A DNA stretch of 6,700 nucleotides from NCBI GenBank assembly GCA_913054055.1, contig CAJXIT010000192.1, forward strand, positions 1 through 6,700, in the 5' to 3' direction. Position numbers and translations under genes: made by a program. This DNA is from an uncultured Thalassolituus sp. GTDB lineage: Bacteria; Pseudomonadota; Gammaproteobacteria; Pseudomonadales; Oceanobacteraceae. This document shows, piece after piece, positions 1 to 6,003 of the stretch. Within the stretch, counting starts at the first letter, position 1. The number at the start of each line of letters is the position of its first letter. A model generated the notes under the pieces. It did no database searches and was not told the origin of the DNA. It saw only the letters and a program-made list of their open reading frames with translations.

Positions 1-361
1 GGAGGCTTTCACCCAGCAGCAAACTGCACATATTTATTTAAATAACCAAATGGCGTTTTCCATTAATATTTACCCGCAAACCCAAGCACACGTGCCTGAG
101 TTTTCTCAGCACTTATATCTAAACTTTGAAAATTCTTCTGTACACAGTTCAGGTTTGCGAACCGTGATTGAACAAGATGCTTGGCAAGCAAACATTCCAC
201 CTTTAATTCAAGGCCAAACCATTCAAGCTAGTTCAGATATTGATTACGATGGCGTCTATTGCGAGATGGGAGAGTTTTGTGCATTCACACAATATAATGA
301 ACCTTCAAGCGTCCCAGATACCACCAGCTTAGAGCTAAACGGTAGCATTCTTAGCCGATAA
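1..361 (+). CDS. 3' end of an unrecognised protein gene (5' end outside the window)
   Basis: The reading frame is open from base 2 to the TAA at 359-361 and has no stop back to the window edge. The ATG at base 50 lacks a Shine-Dalgarno sequence and is preceded by in-frame coding-like sequence (EAFTQQQTAHIYLNNQ), so it is probably internal and this is a truncated view of a longer gene. About 119 residues are visible. They are rich in Gln, Ser, Asn and aromatic residues, with a predicted beta-strand character (for example FSINIYPQ and HLYLNFEN) and two cysteines in a C-x5-C arrangement (CEMGEFC). This composition would suit an exported protein, but the N-terminus that would show a signal peptide is missing. 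I recognise no family. The gene ends 39 bases before a strong hairpin terminator and faces the chalcone-isomerase-like gene convergently. Confidence 0.7.
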   Translation, partial: EAFTQQQTAHIYLNNQMAFSINIYPQTQAHVPEFSQHLYLNFENSSVHSSGLRTVIEQDAWQANIPPLIQGQTIQASSDIDYDGVYCEMGEFCAFTQYNEPSSVPDTTSLELNGSILSR

Positions 362-400
362 TCATTACTGCTTGGTAAAAACCTGCAAAAACAGCAGGCA

Positions 401-431
401 AAAAAATAGGCAGATAATCTGCCTATTTTTT
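401..431. terminator. Bidirectional intrinsic terminator
   Basis: A perfect 14-bp inverted repeat (401-414 and 418-431) has a 3-base loop (TAA). The stem has a GC-containing core (TAGGCAGA/TCTGCCTA) flanked by an A-run on one side and a T-run on the other, so either strand gives a stem followed by U-rich RNA. It lies between the convergent genes ending at 361 (plus) and 454 (minus) and can serve both. Confidence 0.9.
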
Positions 432-453
432 CTTATCTAACTTCAAATAGAAA

Positions 454-1014
454 TTAGATGCTACCTAGTAGACCTTCTTTAAGATCATCAGAAACGGCAT
501 CATCAGATAACCAGATTCCGAATAAAGCTTGTTTAAAGTCCAAGCCTTTAACCGTCTTTTTAAGCTCGCCATTTTTAAATACATTTACACCCGCTGCTGG
601 CGTGTAAACAAAGTCAAAAATATCATTTTCAACAATGCCATCTCTGAATGTATCAATGAACTCATCGATTGTGCCTTGAATAGGAGCAACGTTACCACCG
701 GTAGACTTTTCAAAGCCTTCACGAGTCGCTGTTTCCATTTTCTCAGCTGTTAACAAACCTGAAGTAATGTGTAAACGCAGCGCCATTGGCTTATCTTGAG
801 AGATAATGCTTGGGGCTTCGCTAGAGGTTTCAGATAGGTAAAGACCTGCAGCATAAATATCCATAAAGAACTTACTACGCACACCAGTACCATTTAAAGC
901 CAATGGTTGAGCATCCGTTTTAAGGCTCTCAGGTAGTTGCACACCACCTACTTCAACTGCAAAAACGTTTGCACTTAACAGTGCAGCCGCTACTAGAGTA
1001 AGAATTGATTTCAT
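454..1014 (-). CDS. Periplasmic chalcone-isomerase-like family protein
   Basis: The product has 186 residues. It opens with a Sec signal peptide (MKSILTLVAAALLSANVFA, likely cleaved after Ala19). The mature part starts VEVGGVQLPES and matches what I know of the bacterial chalcone-isomerase-like fold: an early GVQLPES-type strand, a V-R-S-K-F-F-M-D-I-Y-A-A-G-L-Y-L segment, and a C-terminal G-V-N-V-F-K-N-G...F-K-Q-A-L-F-G-I-W-L block typical of this family. Bacterial members are small exported proteins with no proven isomerase activity, so the molecular role is unknown. The same frame extends upstream to an ATG at 1179, but that extension is Arg/Asn-rich and not family-like. The ATG at 1014 has a purine-rich ribosome site (AAAGAGAC) and begins the signal peptide directly. 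The mature protein has no cysteine. It is probably transcribed alone. Confidence 0.85.
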   Translation of the reverse strand: MKSILTLVAAALLSANVFAVEVGGVQLPESLKTDAQPLALNGTGVRSKFFMDIYAAGLYLSETSSEAPSIISQDKPMALRLHITSGLLTAEKMETATREGFEKSTGGNVAPIQGTIDEFIDTFRDGIVENDIFDFVYTPAAGVNVFKNGELKKTVKGLDFKQALFGIWLSDDAVSDDLKEGLLGSI

Positions 1015-1060
1015 TGTGTCGTCTCTTTTATTGTTGTTATTTCTTCGCGGGCGAAGGCCA

Positions 1061-1088
1061 CTTATATGACCAAGAAGTCCCAGTGAAA
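1061..1088 (-). promoter_or_regulatory. Candidate sigma70 promoter for the chalcone-isomerase-like gene
   Basis: Read on the minus strand, TTTCAC (1088-1083) and TATAAG (1066-1061) are separated by 16 bases and would give a leader of about 40 bases before the ATG at 1014. The -35 match is weak and the -10 match fair. A small hairpin (CTTCG-CGGG-CGAAG in plus orientation, near 1042-1055) lies where the transcript would begin. Confidence 0.3.
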
Positions 1089-1106
1089 GCAATAGACCGC
1101 TATTGC
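1089..1106. repeat. 7-bp inverted repeat in the divergent intergenic region
   Basis: GCAATAG (1089-1095) and CTATTGC (1100-1106) form a perfect dyad around a 4-base centre (ACCG). No T-run follows on either strand, so it is not an intrinsic terminator. It sits just upstream of the candidate promoter of the minus-strand gene, so an operator is possible. A chance hairpin is equally possible. Confidence 0.35.
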
Positions 1107-1310
1107 AGTATCGAAAAAAAACGGCGTAACCATAGCGGATTACCCCTCCATTTGCCACACACAAACACGAACGTGCCAAGTTTTATGTTAATTACTTAAT
1201 CCTCCAAGCTGAGTATTTTTTAGACGAATCATTCATCAAAACAAAAAACTGCTGGCTGTTTAAAAACCGACCTTCTACATTAGCCTGACGCAACCGCCTA
1301 TGGAGGCCAT

Positions 1311-1598
1311 ATGAACAACATAAATCCAATGGTAACTACGATTGTTCAAGAGATCATGATCGCCGAAAATGACACAGCAGCATGGCGCCAAGAACTCATA
1401 CGAAACCAAATTTTTAATGCACAGGAAGCACGGGATTTATCCGAACGGGAAATTTCCTTAATACATCACGCGTTACTGACACAAAGATTCAGCAAACTTA
1501 ATAGCGACGAACTCATGGCTCAAGCAGACAAATATAACCTGCAATACCATGTACAGTTTGAAGAAGACCAATTACAAATGGGGGCAATAGGCTATTAG
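1311..1598 (+). CDS. Small hypothetical helical protein (95 aa)
   Basis: I do not recognise this family. The start is supported by a strong Shine-Dalgarno sequence (GGAGG at 1302-1306), although the spacing to ATG is short at 4 bases. The product is soluble-looking and predicted mostly helical, with many Gln, Glu and Asn residues. There is no signal peptide, membrane segment or cysteine. Notable stretches are AAWRQELIRNQ, EARDLSEREISLIHHALLTQRF and SDELMAQADKYNLQYHVQF. The size and helical pattern would suit a small regulator or adaptor, but no DNA-binding motif is evident. It stands alone, divergent from the chalcone-isomerase-like gene and convergent with the TPR-like gene, and ends about 85 bases before a hairpin terminator. 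The ribosome site, terminator and lack of a longer competing frame make it likely to be real. Confidence 0.75.
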   Translation: MNNINPMVTTIVQEIMIAENDTAAWRQELIRNQIFNAQEARDLSEREISLIHHALLTQRFSKLNSDELMAQADKYNLQYHVQFEEDQLQMGAIGY

Positions 1599-1682
1599 CA
1601 GGCGGCTAAACAAACATCATCCTGTTTAAGGACAAAAATAAAACTCACTACCAGTAAGCGACATACGGCTGGTGAACGCTAA

Positions 1683-1714
1683 AGGCACCTTTTACAGGTG
1701 CCTACTTTCTTTTT
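1683..1714 (+). terminator. Intrinsic terminator after the 95-aa gene
   Basis: A perfect 8-bp stem, AGGCACCT (1683-1690) with AGGTGCCT (1696-1703), has a 5-base loop and is followed by a T-rich tract (ACTTTCTTTTT). It lies between convergent genes ending at 1598 and 1745. The T-tract favours the plus strand; the minus strand has only a short TTT after the stem. Confidence 0.75.
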
Positions 1715-1744
1715 AATACTTGTTAAACCATCAAATCGTCGGCA

Positions 1745-2224
1745 TTAAGCTCTGAACATATCTTCAGCATAATCACTAAATTGCTGGCGAATAACCCGCA
1801 CACTTTCCTCATGAACATTGGCCGCCAATTCGTATTTATGCTTAATCAATAAATAACGCTTAAGTTGTTTAAACGTGCACTTCAACTCAAGTAATACACC
1901 ATCTAGTAAGCGACTGCGTTTATTATTCTGCCCCAACATACTTAACAATCTAAAGTGAGCGTGACTGTAATAGTATTCCGCTTCTTTGTGCTTACCCTGC
2001 TTGGCCAAAACATGGGCCGCATTATGGCAAGACAGCACAAACAACCTCATAACCCGTTGTATCTCTTTATGCTCCTTATCTAACCAGGGCTCTAAGAGGT
2101 CCACTGTTCGACAAAACCCCTTACTGGCTTGCTTTAGCTCATGCCGATGGTAAAAGGCATCCGCTTCTAGTGTGTAACTTTCCCATTGATTTAGGATATC
2201 CTGTAGCATATTTGCTTGGATCAT
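1745..2224 (-). CDS. TPR-like helical protein, DUF2753-like, behind a Fur box
   Basis: The product has 159 residues, is cytoplasmic and nearly all alpha-helical. Residues 14-48 (starting WESYTLEADAFY) and 65-95 (SCHNAAHVLAKQGKHKEAEY and what follows) look like tetratricopeptide-type helix pairs, with the small/large residue spacing of that fold. The W-E-x-x-T-L-x-A-D-A opening and the S-C-H-N motif resemble, from memory, the DUF2753 family known mainly from Vibrio, whose function is unknown. Two in-frame ATGs compete: 2236 has no ribosome site, while 2224 follows GGAAAG at suitable spacing, so 2224 is preferred. TPR-type folds usually mediate protein-protein contacts, and no enzyme motif is visible. 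A Fur box ends 18 bases upstream of the chosen start, predicting repression by iron. It is divergent from the SirB2-family gene and may be co-regulated with it. Confidence 0.75.
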   Translation of the reverse strand: MIQANMLQDILNQWESYTLEADAFYHRHELKQASKGFCRTVDLLEPWLDKEHKEIQRVMRLFVLSCHNAAHVLAKQGKHKEAEYYYSHAHFRLLSMLGQNNKRSRLLDGVLLELKCTFKQLKRYLLIKHKYELAANVHEESVRVIRQQFSDYAEDMFRA

Positions 2225-2229
2225 TGAGC

Positions 2230-2259
2230 TTTCCATTACTAGATGATAATGATTATCAT
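2230..2259 (+). promoter_or_regulatory. Candidate promoter for the SirB2-family gene, overlapped by the Fur box
   Basis: TTTCCA (2230-2235) and TATCAT (2254-2259, five of six consensus bases) are 18 bases apart. The -10 lies inside the right half of the Fur box, so bound Fur would block RNA polymerase. The start point would be near 2266, about 50 bases before the ATG at 2319. Confidence 0.35.
2243..2259. promoter_or_regulatory. Fur box (ferric uptake regulator operator)
   Basis: ATGATAATGATTATCAT is a perfect dyad of 8-1-8 and contains the classical Fur 7-1-7 core TGATAAT-G-ATTATCA (2244-2258). It lies between the divergent starts at 2224 (minus) and 2319 (plus) and overlaps the candidate -10 regions of both, as expected for Fe2+-Fur repression. 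The identity rests on the match to the known consensus; binding is inferred. Confidence 0.88.
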
Positions 2260-2286
2260 TTAAGTATAGAAAATCCAGAGTGTCAA
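2258..2286 (-). promoter_or_regulatory. Candidate promoter for the TPR-like gene, overlapping the Fur box
   Basis: On the minus strand a consensus TTGACA (2286-2281) is followed after 17 bases by TTAAAT (2263-2258), four of six -10 bases. Transcription would start within the Fur box near 2251 and give a leader of about 27 bases carrying the GGAAAG ribosome site. Confidence 0.42.
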
Positions 2287-2318
2287 CACCATCTTTTGAT
2301 TTATTACATAGGCTGATT

Positions 2319-2717
2319 ATGGACTTATCGAGCGCATACCCTTTATTAAAAAACAGTCACCTTTTGCTGGTTGCCATCAGCATTCCTTTTTTTGTTGCCC
2401 GAGGGGGGTCAAAAATCATGGGATTAAACTGGCAGTCTCAAAAATGGGCAAAAGTCAGCCCTCATATAATCGATACCCTATTACTGCTTACCGGTATTTT
2501 GTTGATGTTTGCCACGTCATTGTTCCCAATTGAACAAAACTGGCTAACCAGCAAAATGGTCTTTTTAGTGGGCTACATTTTATTCGGCATTAAAACCATG
2601 CGCGCTGTCCATGTTATGCAGCAAAGACTGTATTTTTCATTAGCCCTATTTTGTGCATTATTAATGATTACTATAGCTCGCACTCATCACCCCCTTGGAC
2701 TGTTTAGTTTGATGTAA
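2319..2717 (+). CDS. SirB2-family inner-membrane protein
   Basis: The product is a 132-residue, four-helix integral membrane protein with segments at about 9-28, 48-68, 78-97 and 103-121. SirB2-family features visible are the first-helix histidine (LKNSHLLLV, His14) with a following Arg (FVARGG, Arg28), and the signature P-H-I-I-D-T-L-L-L-L-T-G (residues 48-59, with His49 and Asp52). The family is named after the Salmonella invasion regulator locus sirB, but its biochemical role is unsettled. The frame also allows a GTG at 2280, but no ribosome site precedes it. The ATG at 2319 has AGG six bases upstream and gives the usual family length (about 120-130 residues). A Fur box and promoter lie upstream, so expression should rise when iron is scarce. 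The gene is single and ends before a hairpin at 2748. Confidence 0.85.
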   Translation: MDLSSAYPLLKNSHLLLVAISIPFFVARGGSKIMGLNWQSQKWAKVSPHIIDTLLLLTGILLMFATSLFPIEQNWLTSKMVFLVGYILFGIKTMRAVHVMQQRLYFSLALFCALLMITIARTHHPLGLFSLM

Positions 2718-2747
2718 TCCTCTAAGGGTTATATTTCAATAAATATA

Positions 2748-2778
2748 AAAAGGTGAAGCTGTTTAGGCTCCACCTTTT
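2748..2778 (+). terminator. Probable intrinsic terminator after the SirB2-family gene
   Basis: AAAAGGTGAAGC (2748-2759) pairs with GCTCCACCTTTT (2767-2778) over 12 positions with one A-C mismatch, around a 7-base loop. The T-run forms the end of the stem and is followed by AAAGG, so it is weaker than a classical site. Its position 30 bases after the stop codon supports a terminator role. Confidence 0.65.
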
Positions 2779-3064
2779 AAAGGTTATACAACTCACCCCT
2801 ATGCTCTGAGATTATGGGGCCTTTGATTTACTTAAGCTCCCACTTTATGGGAGAAAACTCAGCTATCAATACCGTTTAACCATCATTAAACACCCCCATA
2901 AAAATCTAAAATTCATACTTATCTACTAAAAATAAACATGTGACATTTCATTGCTTAGCACTGAAATATTTCATCTACAAATATGTAAAAAAAACGTCCC
3001 ACAACTGTAGCCTTCACCATATCTAATTCGTATCGCTGTTTTCCCCTATCACATTTTTATATAA
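2779..3064. other. Gene-free AT-rich leader region of the nuclease
   Basis: This is most of the 359-base gap between the SirB2-family stop codon and the nuclease start. I see no convincing open frame or RNA gene. It contains a 6-bp hairpin (CTCCCA 2837-2842 with TGGGAG 2848-2853, no T-run), a palindrome TGAAATATTTCA at 2962-2973, and an A8 run at 2987-2994. No clear sigma70 promoter could be chosen: GTGACA at 2940-2945 is a good -35, but the -10 at 17 bases (GAAATA) is poor. The length suggests regulated transcription or a long 5' leader for the nuclease. Confidence 0.5.
2962..2973. promoter_or_regulatory. Candidate operator palindrome upstream of the nuclease
   Basis: TGAAATATTTCA is a perfect 12-bp palindrome. 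A third copy of the half-site, ATTTCA, lies at 2945-2950, giving three half-sites within 29 bases. The location about 100 bases before the nuclease start is reasonable for regulator binding. I cannot assign a regulator, and short AT-rich palindromes arise by chance. Confidence 0.3.
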
Positions 3065-3076
3065 ATGGAGTTTGCT

Positions 3077-5878
3077 ATGCGTAAAACCTTATTGCTTGCT
3101 GCCTTATTTGGCAGCAGCATCACTCAGGCCTTACCCGTTATTAACGAGGTGGATGCTGATAACCCAAGCACCGATACCGCTGAATTCATTGAACTATTTG
3201 ATGGTGGTAACGGCAATACCCCCCTAGACGGTTATAGCTTGGTTTTATTTAACGGCAGTAACGATTTAAGCTACCAAGCCTTTGACCTTGATGGTCAGGT
3301 AACAAACGCCCAAGGGTATTTTGTATTATGTGGGGATGCCACCACAGTGGCAAATTGCGATTTAGATGTTAGCCCTAACAGTAATCTAGTACAAAATGGC
3401 GCAGATGCCGTGGCCCTTTACCAAGCAGACGCCACTGAATTCCCAAGCGGCTCAAGCATCACACAAACTGGCCTGGTTGATGCCTTGGTTTATGACACCA
3501 ATGACAACGATGACGCAGCATTACTTGAACTATTAAACCCAAGCCAACCCCAGGTTAACGAAGGTGGCGCAGGGGATAAAGACAATCACTCCAACCAAAG
3601 ATGCGGCGAATTAATCACACGCAACACAGATGGCTATATTCAAACCGCCCCAACCCCAGGGCTAGACAACACTTGCGACTCTGACCCTGTTGAAGAACCT
3701 ACCCTAGGTGAATGTGGTGATACATCGGTGAACGGCTTTGCCTTTGTTCACCAAGTGCAAGGAGACATTATTGATTTACAAAATGATGCCACCCCTTTGT
3801 ACGGAAACACCGTAGTAGTTGAAGGTATTATTACCGCCGACTTGCAAGGAGGCCCCTTAGCAAACGGCGACAATAGCTATCAATACAGTGGCTACTGGAT
3901 TCAAGAAGAAGACAGCGATGCCGATGCTAATCCAAATACTTCGGAAGGTATTTTTGTTTACGATTATAAAAGTGCGGTCAGTGTGGGCGATAAAGTTCGC
4001 TTAATGGCCACCGCCACTGAATACAATAATGCAACACAACTAAAAAGCGTCAGCGAACTATCGGTTTGTGCTGTGAACCAAGCATTGCCAACCGCGATCA
4101 ACGTTAACCTACCGGTTTCTAATTTAACCGAATTAGAATCGGTTGAAGGCATGTTAGTTGAAAATAATCAAAACCTAATCGTAAGTGACTTATTTGGCAC
4201 GGGTTACGGTTTTGGTAACTACGGACAATTTGTTGTGTCATCTAAACTGCATTTTCAACCCACTGAAATCGCAGCCCCCTTATCCGATGCGGCAATGGCA
4301 GCAGCACAAACCCGCCCGTTAGATGTTTTATTAGTGGATGATGGTGTATCTGCTGCTTACCCAAGCTTTATCCCTTTCCCTGATGAATCAGGCTATAGCG
4401 CCAGCAACCCAATGCGCATTGGTTATCACGTTCCGACTTTGACCGGTGTCATGCACGGCTGGAGAAACAACTACACGGTTATCCCATCAAATATTGTGAT
4501 TGACCCAACCGCCCCTCGTACTGCTGAACCCGTCATCGCACAAGATGCCAATTTAGTGATTGTGGGAATGAACGTGCTTAACTATTTTAATGGTAACGGC
4601 CAAGGTGAAGGCTTCCCAACATCCCGCGGCGCTCCAAGCTACGACGCCTTATTAATGCAAACCGATAAAATTGTATCGGCATTAACCATTATGAATGCTG
4701 ATGTGATTGCATTAATGGAAATTGAAAACGATGGCTTTGATGAAAACAGCGCCATTCAATCATTGGTGGCGGCATTAAATGTGATGCAATCCGAAGGCAA
4801 CGAATACACATTTGTTAACCCAGGTGTAGCCGCCATTGGCACCGACGAAATCAGTGTGGGCTTGTTATACCGAAGCCAAAAAATACAAGCCATTGGTAAC
4901 ACGGTGATTTTAGATAGCAGCAACTCACCACTGAATGAAAATGGTGACGCATTATTTGTTGATACTAAAAACCGTCCTTCATTGATTCAATCTTTCGCGT
5001 TTGAAGGGGATACTTTCACACTATCTGTAAACCACCTTAAATCAAAAGGTTCAGCATGTGATGAGATAGACGAAGGGTTAGACGGCCAAGGTAATTGTAA
5101 CCAATCTAGAACTCACGCGGCGCAAGCACTGACCGAGTTTTTAGCCACCCACCCTACTGGCATAGAAACCGATAAAGTCATGATCTTAGGTGACCTAAAT
5201 GCCTACAGCCAAGAAGACCCAATGCACGTTTTTTATGAAAATGGTTTCGAAAACCTAAAATACACAGATAAAGCCACTGAAGAAAAACCTTTCTCGTACT
5301 CATTCAGTGGCTTTCTTGGCAGCTTAGATCACGCCCTATCAACACCAGCTTTAACTGACAATGTATTAAGCGTTGACGCTTGGCACATCAACTCGGTAGA
5401 AGACTCCACAATGGATTATCTAACCGAAGAAAATGGCCAGCCATATAGTTCTGTGGACACCTATGCCGCTCCAGATGCTTATCGTTCATCTGATCACGAC
5501 CCAATTGTGGTAGCGCTTAACATGGGTAATTCAGCCCCTGAATTTATTCAAGCCATTCCCAATATTCGTATTGAACATAAGCGCGAAAGCATTAACACCG
5601 ACTTATCACAATACGTGATGGATTCTGATCATGATGAATTAACCTTAACTTCTGAAAACCTACCAAAGGGTTTAACGTTAAATTCATTAGGTCAACTAAC
5701 AGGTAAATTGAAAACCCACATTTCAAAACACAAGCCTGTACAATTTGATTTAGTGGTAAGCGATGGTAAGGCATCTATTCAGTCTAACGTGATCATCGTA
5801 CTTGAAAAACCAAATCAACCCGTTAGAAGCTTCTTCAAACGCTTAGTAAATTGGTTTAATACATGGTTTGGCCGTTAA
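3077..5878 (+). CDS. ExeM/NucH-family secreted extracellular endonuclease
   Basis: The product has 933 residues and probably cleaves extracellular DNA, supplying nucleotides and phosphate or loosening biofilm matrix. The start at 3077 is chosen over an in-frame ATG at 3065 because GGAG (3067-3070) lies six bases before it and the signal peptide (MRKTLLLAALFGSSITQA) then begins directly. Domains: lamin-tail domain at about 19-155 (PVINEVDADNP, AEFIELFDGG); OB-like domain at about 213-335 (SGYWIQEED, GIFVYD, VGDKVRL); endonuclease/exonuclease/phosphatase domain at about 494-815; Ig-like putative domain at about 820-912. Catalytic-type motifs seen: NVLNYF (Asn499), MEIEND (Glu548), VNHLKSKG (His653), LGDLNAY (Asp706, Asn708), LDHAL (Asp751, His752) and SSDHDP (Asp806, His807). 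Eight cysteines suit disulfide formation in the periplasm. Family members are commonly exported by Sec and then type II secretion. The C-terminus lacks the GlyGly-CTERM anchor found on some relatives and instead ends in an aromatic/basic tail. All catalytic motifs are intact. Confidence 0.95.
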   Translation: MRKTLLLAALFGSSITQALPVINEVDADNPSTDTAEFIELFDGGNGNTPLDGYSLVLFNGSNDLSYQAFDLDGQVTNAQGYFVLCGDATTVANCDLDVSPNSNLVQNGADAVALYQADATEFPSGSSITQTGLVDALVYDTNDNDDAALLELLNPSQPQVNEGGAGDKDNHSNQRCGELITRNTDGYIQTAPTPGLDNTCDSDPVEEPTLGECGDTSVNGFAFVHQVQGDIIDLQNDATPLYGNTVVVEGIITADLQGGPLANGDNSYQYSGYWIQEEDSDADANPNTSEGIFVYDYKSAVSVGDKVRLMATATEYNNATQLKSVSELSVCAVNQALPTAINVNLPVSNLTELESVEGMLVENNQNLIVSDLFGTGYGFGNYGQFVVSSKLHFQPTEIAAPLSDAAMAAAQTRPLDVLLVDDGVSAAYPSFIPFPDESGYSASNPMRIGYHVPTLTGVMHGWRNNYTVIPSNIVIDPTAPRTAEPVIAQDANLVIVGMNVLNYFNGNGQGEGFPTSRGAPSYDALLMQTDKIVSALTIMNADVIALMEIENDGFDENSAIQSLVAALNVMQSEGNEYTFVNPGVAAIGTDEISVGLLYRSQKIQAIGNTVILDSSNSPLNENGDALFVDTKNRPSLIQSFAFEGDTFTLSVNHLKSKGSACDEIDEGLDGQGNCNQSRTHAAQALTEFLATHPTGIETDKVMILGDLNAYSQEDPMHVFYENGFENLKYTDKATEEKPFSYSFSGFLGSLDHALSTPALTDNVLSVDAWHINSVEDSTMDYLTEENGQPYSSVDTYAAPDAYRSSDHDPIVVALNMGNSAPEFIQAIPNIRIEHKRESINTDLSQYVMDSDHDELTLTSENLPKGLTLNSLGQLTGKLKTHISKHKPVQFDLVVSDGKASIQSNVIIVLEKPNQPVRSFFKRLVNWFNTWFGR

Positions 5879-5941
5879 AAACCTATTGGTGCGGCATGAA
5901 TAAGTAGCCCATGCACCTGACATAAGTAACGACATTCAATA

Positions 5942-5974
5942 CAAGCTGGCCTGCAATTATTGTGGGTCAGCTTG
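5942..5974. repeat. Hairpin between the convergent nuclease and membrane-protein genes
   Basis: CAAGCTGGCC (5942-5951) pairs with GGTCAGCTTG (5965-5974) over 10 positions, including one G-U pair when read as plus-strand RNA, around a 13-base loop. Neither side is followed by a T-run, so it is not a classical intrinsic terminator. Its place between two convergent stop codons suggests a 3'-end stabilising or termination-assisting role. Confidence 0.5.
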
Positions 5975-6003
5975 ATAATGAAGCAACTGGCTCGTTCTAA
6001 ATA

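Noticed and set aside
529..753. 74-residue plus-strand frame inside the chalcone-isomerase-like gene
   Set aside because: It is fully antisense to a recognised family member and its protein composition is not gene-like.
1005..1199. 64-residue plus-strand frame opposite the start of the chalcone-isomerase-like gene
   Set aside because: It has no ribosome site, overlaps the signal-peptide end of a well-supported gene, and has a low-complexity, Cys/Arg-rich composition.
1300..1314. Four-codon leader frame (MEAI-stop) overlapping the ATG of the 95-aa gene
   Set aside because: Its own start has no ribosome site and the frame contains the GGAGG of the downstream gene, so the overlap is most simply a coincidence.
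2837..2853. 6-bp hairpin CTCCCA/TGGGAG as a terminator or riboswitch element
   Set aside because: It has no T-run on either strand and no conserved riboswitch core around it.
2937..2960. Possible CRP site starting with TGTGA upstream of the nuclease
   Set aside because: Only the left half matches; the position of the right half reads ATTGC instead of TCACA.
3964..4152. 62-residue minus-strand frame inside the nuclease gene
   Set aside because: It is an antisense shadow of the OB-like domain coding sequence with no ribosome site or independent support.
5592..5774. 60-residue minus-strand frame inside the nuclease gene
   Set aside because: It is an antisense shadow of the Ig-like domain coding sequence.
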